DNA of 43,888 bases, taken from NCBI GenBank assembly GCA_017303975.1, contig JAFLBG010000032.1, forward strand, positions 1-43,888, read 5' to 3'. Positions 43,701 through 43,888 of the stretch are shown here, piece after piece. How positions within the stretch are numbered: the first letter of the stretch is position 1; each line of letters begins with the position of its first letter. The DNA is from Bacteroidota bacterium. Lineage in GTDB: Bacteria; Bacteroidota; Bacteroidia; JAFLBG01. Position numbers and translations under genes: made by a program. The notes beneath the pieces are model-generated. The model made no database searches. It had not been told where the DNA came from and was given only the letters and a program-made list of their open reading frames with translations.

Positions 43701-43888
43701 TCCAGTGCTCAATCCTGTATTGCTAGCAACAGTTCTGCCATTGCTCCACAAGTACGTATAAGGCGAAGTTCCATTTGTTACAGAAGCAGTAGCTACACCG
43801 TTCGAATTACCCGTACATGATGATACACTATTTGTAATAGTTGCAATAGGCGCTCCGGATCCTGTAATGGTAGTGCTTACAACAGCTG
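40737..43888 (-). CDS. Giant SprB-repeat adhesin with type B T9SS sorting domain (5' end outside window)
   Basis: The frame is open from 40737 to the right edge without a start, so the protein is longer than the ~1050 residues seen. A TTG at 43751 is not a real start, because the repeat pattern continues upstream of it. About eleven SprB-type repeats are visible (SSCTGNSNGVATASITNGTA, NVSCFGGNTGSAQVSVTNGT and so on, each with YTYLWSNG and TVTDNxGC). Then comes an Ig/cadherin-like segment starting AVNDYDSTEFNTPKSFNVFA with NPNTGFSGNDSLTYIICD, and a C-terminal type B domain: IPNGFSPDGDGINDNWVIKN, VEIFNRWGNKVYEANPYQNN. It is predicted as a long surface filament exported by T9SS. Ligand and any gliding role are unknown. 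Confidence 0.9.
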   Translation of the reverse strand, partial: AVVSTTITGSGAPIATITNSVSSCTGNSNGVATASVTNGTSPYTYLWSNGRTVASNTGLSTGVYTVTVTDNIGCTAVVSTTITGSGAPIATITNSVSSCTGNSNGVATASITNGTAPYTYLWSNGATASSNTGLSTGVYSLTVTDNRGCTTVATTTITGSGAPVATITNSVSSCNGNSNGVATASITNGTAPYTYSWSNGNTTAVNGGLGIGSYSLTVTDNRGCTTSAVTTITASGAPIASISSLTNVSCFGGNTGSAQVSVTNGTTPYTYLWSTAATTNSITNQAAGNYTVTITDANACTTQTVVTITQPASAVSATITTVPSICTSNTGSASITASGGVGSYTYLWNTLQTTAAISGIPSGTYNATITDANGCTYTASTSITNTSGGVASVNIISNVNCFGDSTGGVNAFISGGLAPYDYLWNTSSTSQVLMGIPSGVYSVTITDANGCKSVASANITQPSAPLAVTYTVSVAGCMGTSNAVIATSATGGTASYSYNWSNGSTDQNNSGLSIGSYSLTVIDSKGCAVAIPVITVTASGGPIVATTVTNVSCNGGSNGSVTTSVSNGVMPINYAWSNGSTNSTINLIPAGIYTVTVTDFNGCTSVDTATVTEPSTLSSIVSVSSGLTCAGSSNAVLTATTSGGTPIYTYTLFPTNTINTSGVFSNLAANTYTLVVSDANGCTAIATSSTSAIVINPPTPITLTVTSSTNVSCNGTSTGSVVAIAGGGVGTYTYAISPGSSSNTTGIFNSLAAGTYTITAIDTNGCNSPNGAIITITQTAAIVINSSSGIVNESCPGTLDGSAAITVTGGNGGFTYTLQPLGNSNSTGIFTGLSAGSYTIAVTDNMGCSSTNTFTITNQSTGIVVAVNDYDSTEFNTPKSFNVFANDNASGGNTNITVLINPVNGSITGIANGLIDYNPNTGFSGNDSLTYIICDPFCVNTCDTAKLYIEVLPEVILSIPNGFSPDGDGINDNWVIKNLLRFGNGNNKVEIFNRWGNKVYEANPYQNNWDGTPNTAMTIGDGKVVPGTYYYVLIIEGMDPFKGYLEIRR
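43186..43888 (-). repeat. 225-bp tandem repeats inside the adhesin gene
   Basis: The landmark ending GGTAATGG recurs at 43186, 43411, 43636 and 43861, exactly 225 bases (75 codons) apart. The units at 43411 and 43636 and the partial one at 43861 are highly similar in DNA. Units nearer 41,000 are diverged. The array continues past the window edge. Confidence 0.9.

Noticed and set aside
43186-43888. Regular repeats considered as a CRISPR array
   Set aside because: The period is 225 bp, there are no short identical repeats with unique spacers, and the frame codes for SprB repeats.

Overview
The window is AT-rich DNA from a member of the Bacteroidota. The support is: a long SecA with the extra insert typical of this phylum; several secreted proteins ending in type IX secretion (T9SS) sorting domains, both type A and the type B 'gliding motility' C-terminal domain; SprB repeats; a PorE-like TPR/PD40/OmpA protein; TAnnTTTG-type -7 boxes; and frequent TTG/GTG starts with weak Shine-Dalgarno sites. 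I cannot fix the order or genus from the sequence. There are no rRNA or tRNA genes that I can see.

Layout: 1-91 is the 5' end of a minus-strand gene leaving the window. 464-3974 holds secA and a small membrane protein. 3991-7078 (minus) holds a TTG-started lipoprotein with a LEA-type domain and a DUF5686-like outer-membrane protein. 7133-10424 is the proton-translocating transhydrogenase operon (pntAA, pntAB, pntB), interrupted between pntAB and pntB by a four-helix-bundle (S23/IVS-type) gene that carries an in-frame TGA and sits between inverted repeats. 10696-12108 has three tandem DUF1573 genes behind a sigma-54-like site and ahead of a 21-bp-stem terminator. 12310-16479 (minus) is a run of two glycosyltransferases, gcvT and comB, divergent from a WbpM/CapD-like nucleotide-sugar dehydratase and a thioesterase (16594-18902).

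18899-26302 holds a cyclophilin, an SprB-repeat T9SS protein, an orphan OmpR-type response regulator, mqnE of the futalosine menaquinone pathway, a C1 peptidase with an altered active-site Asn position, and a GT-C membrane glycosyltransferase. 26645-28463 is grpE-dnaJ. 28491-33542 holds two tandem paralogous secreted proteins with nearly identical 3' ends and a type B T9SS protein. 33559-37723 (minus) is a TPR protein, a PorE-like protein and an M28 glutaminyl-cyclase-like lipoprotein. 37779-38494 is a toxin-antitoxin pair enclosed by 39-bp direct repeats, one of which is the 3' end of the next gene (DUF58). The window ends with thioredoxin, a DnaQ-like exonuclease fused to a DUF3820-like domain, and a giant SprB-repeat adhesin built on 225-bp tandem repeats that runs off the right edge.

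How the parts fit: SecA exports proteins across the inner membrane. The T9SS cargo (five proteins here) then crosses the outer membrane, where the PorE-like protein is a plausible machine component. The glycosyltransferases and dehydratase suggest surface polysaccharide or glycolipid synthesis. The two most unusual items are the small inserted cassettes: the S23 gene with its inverted-repeat ends inside the pnt operon, and the toxin-antitoxin cassette that duplicated the end of the DUF58 gene.
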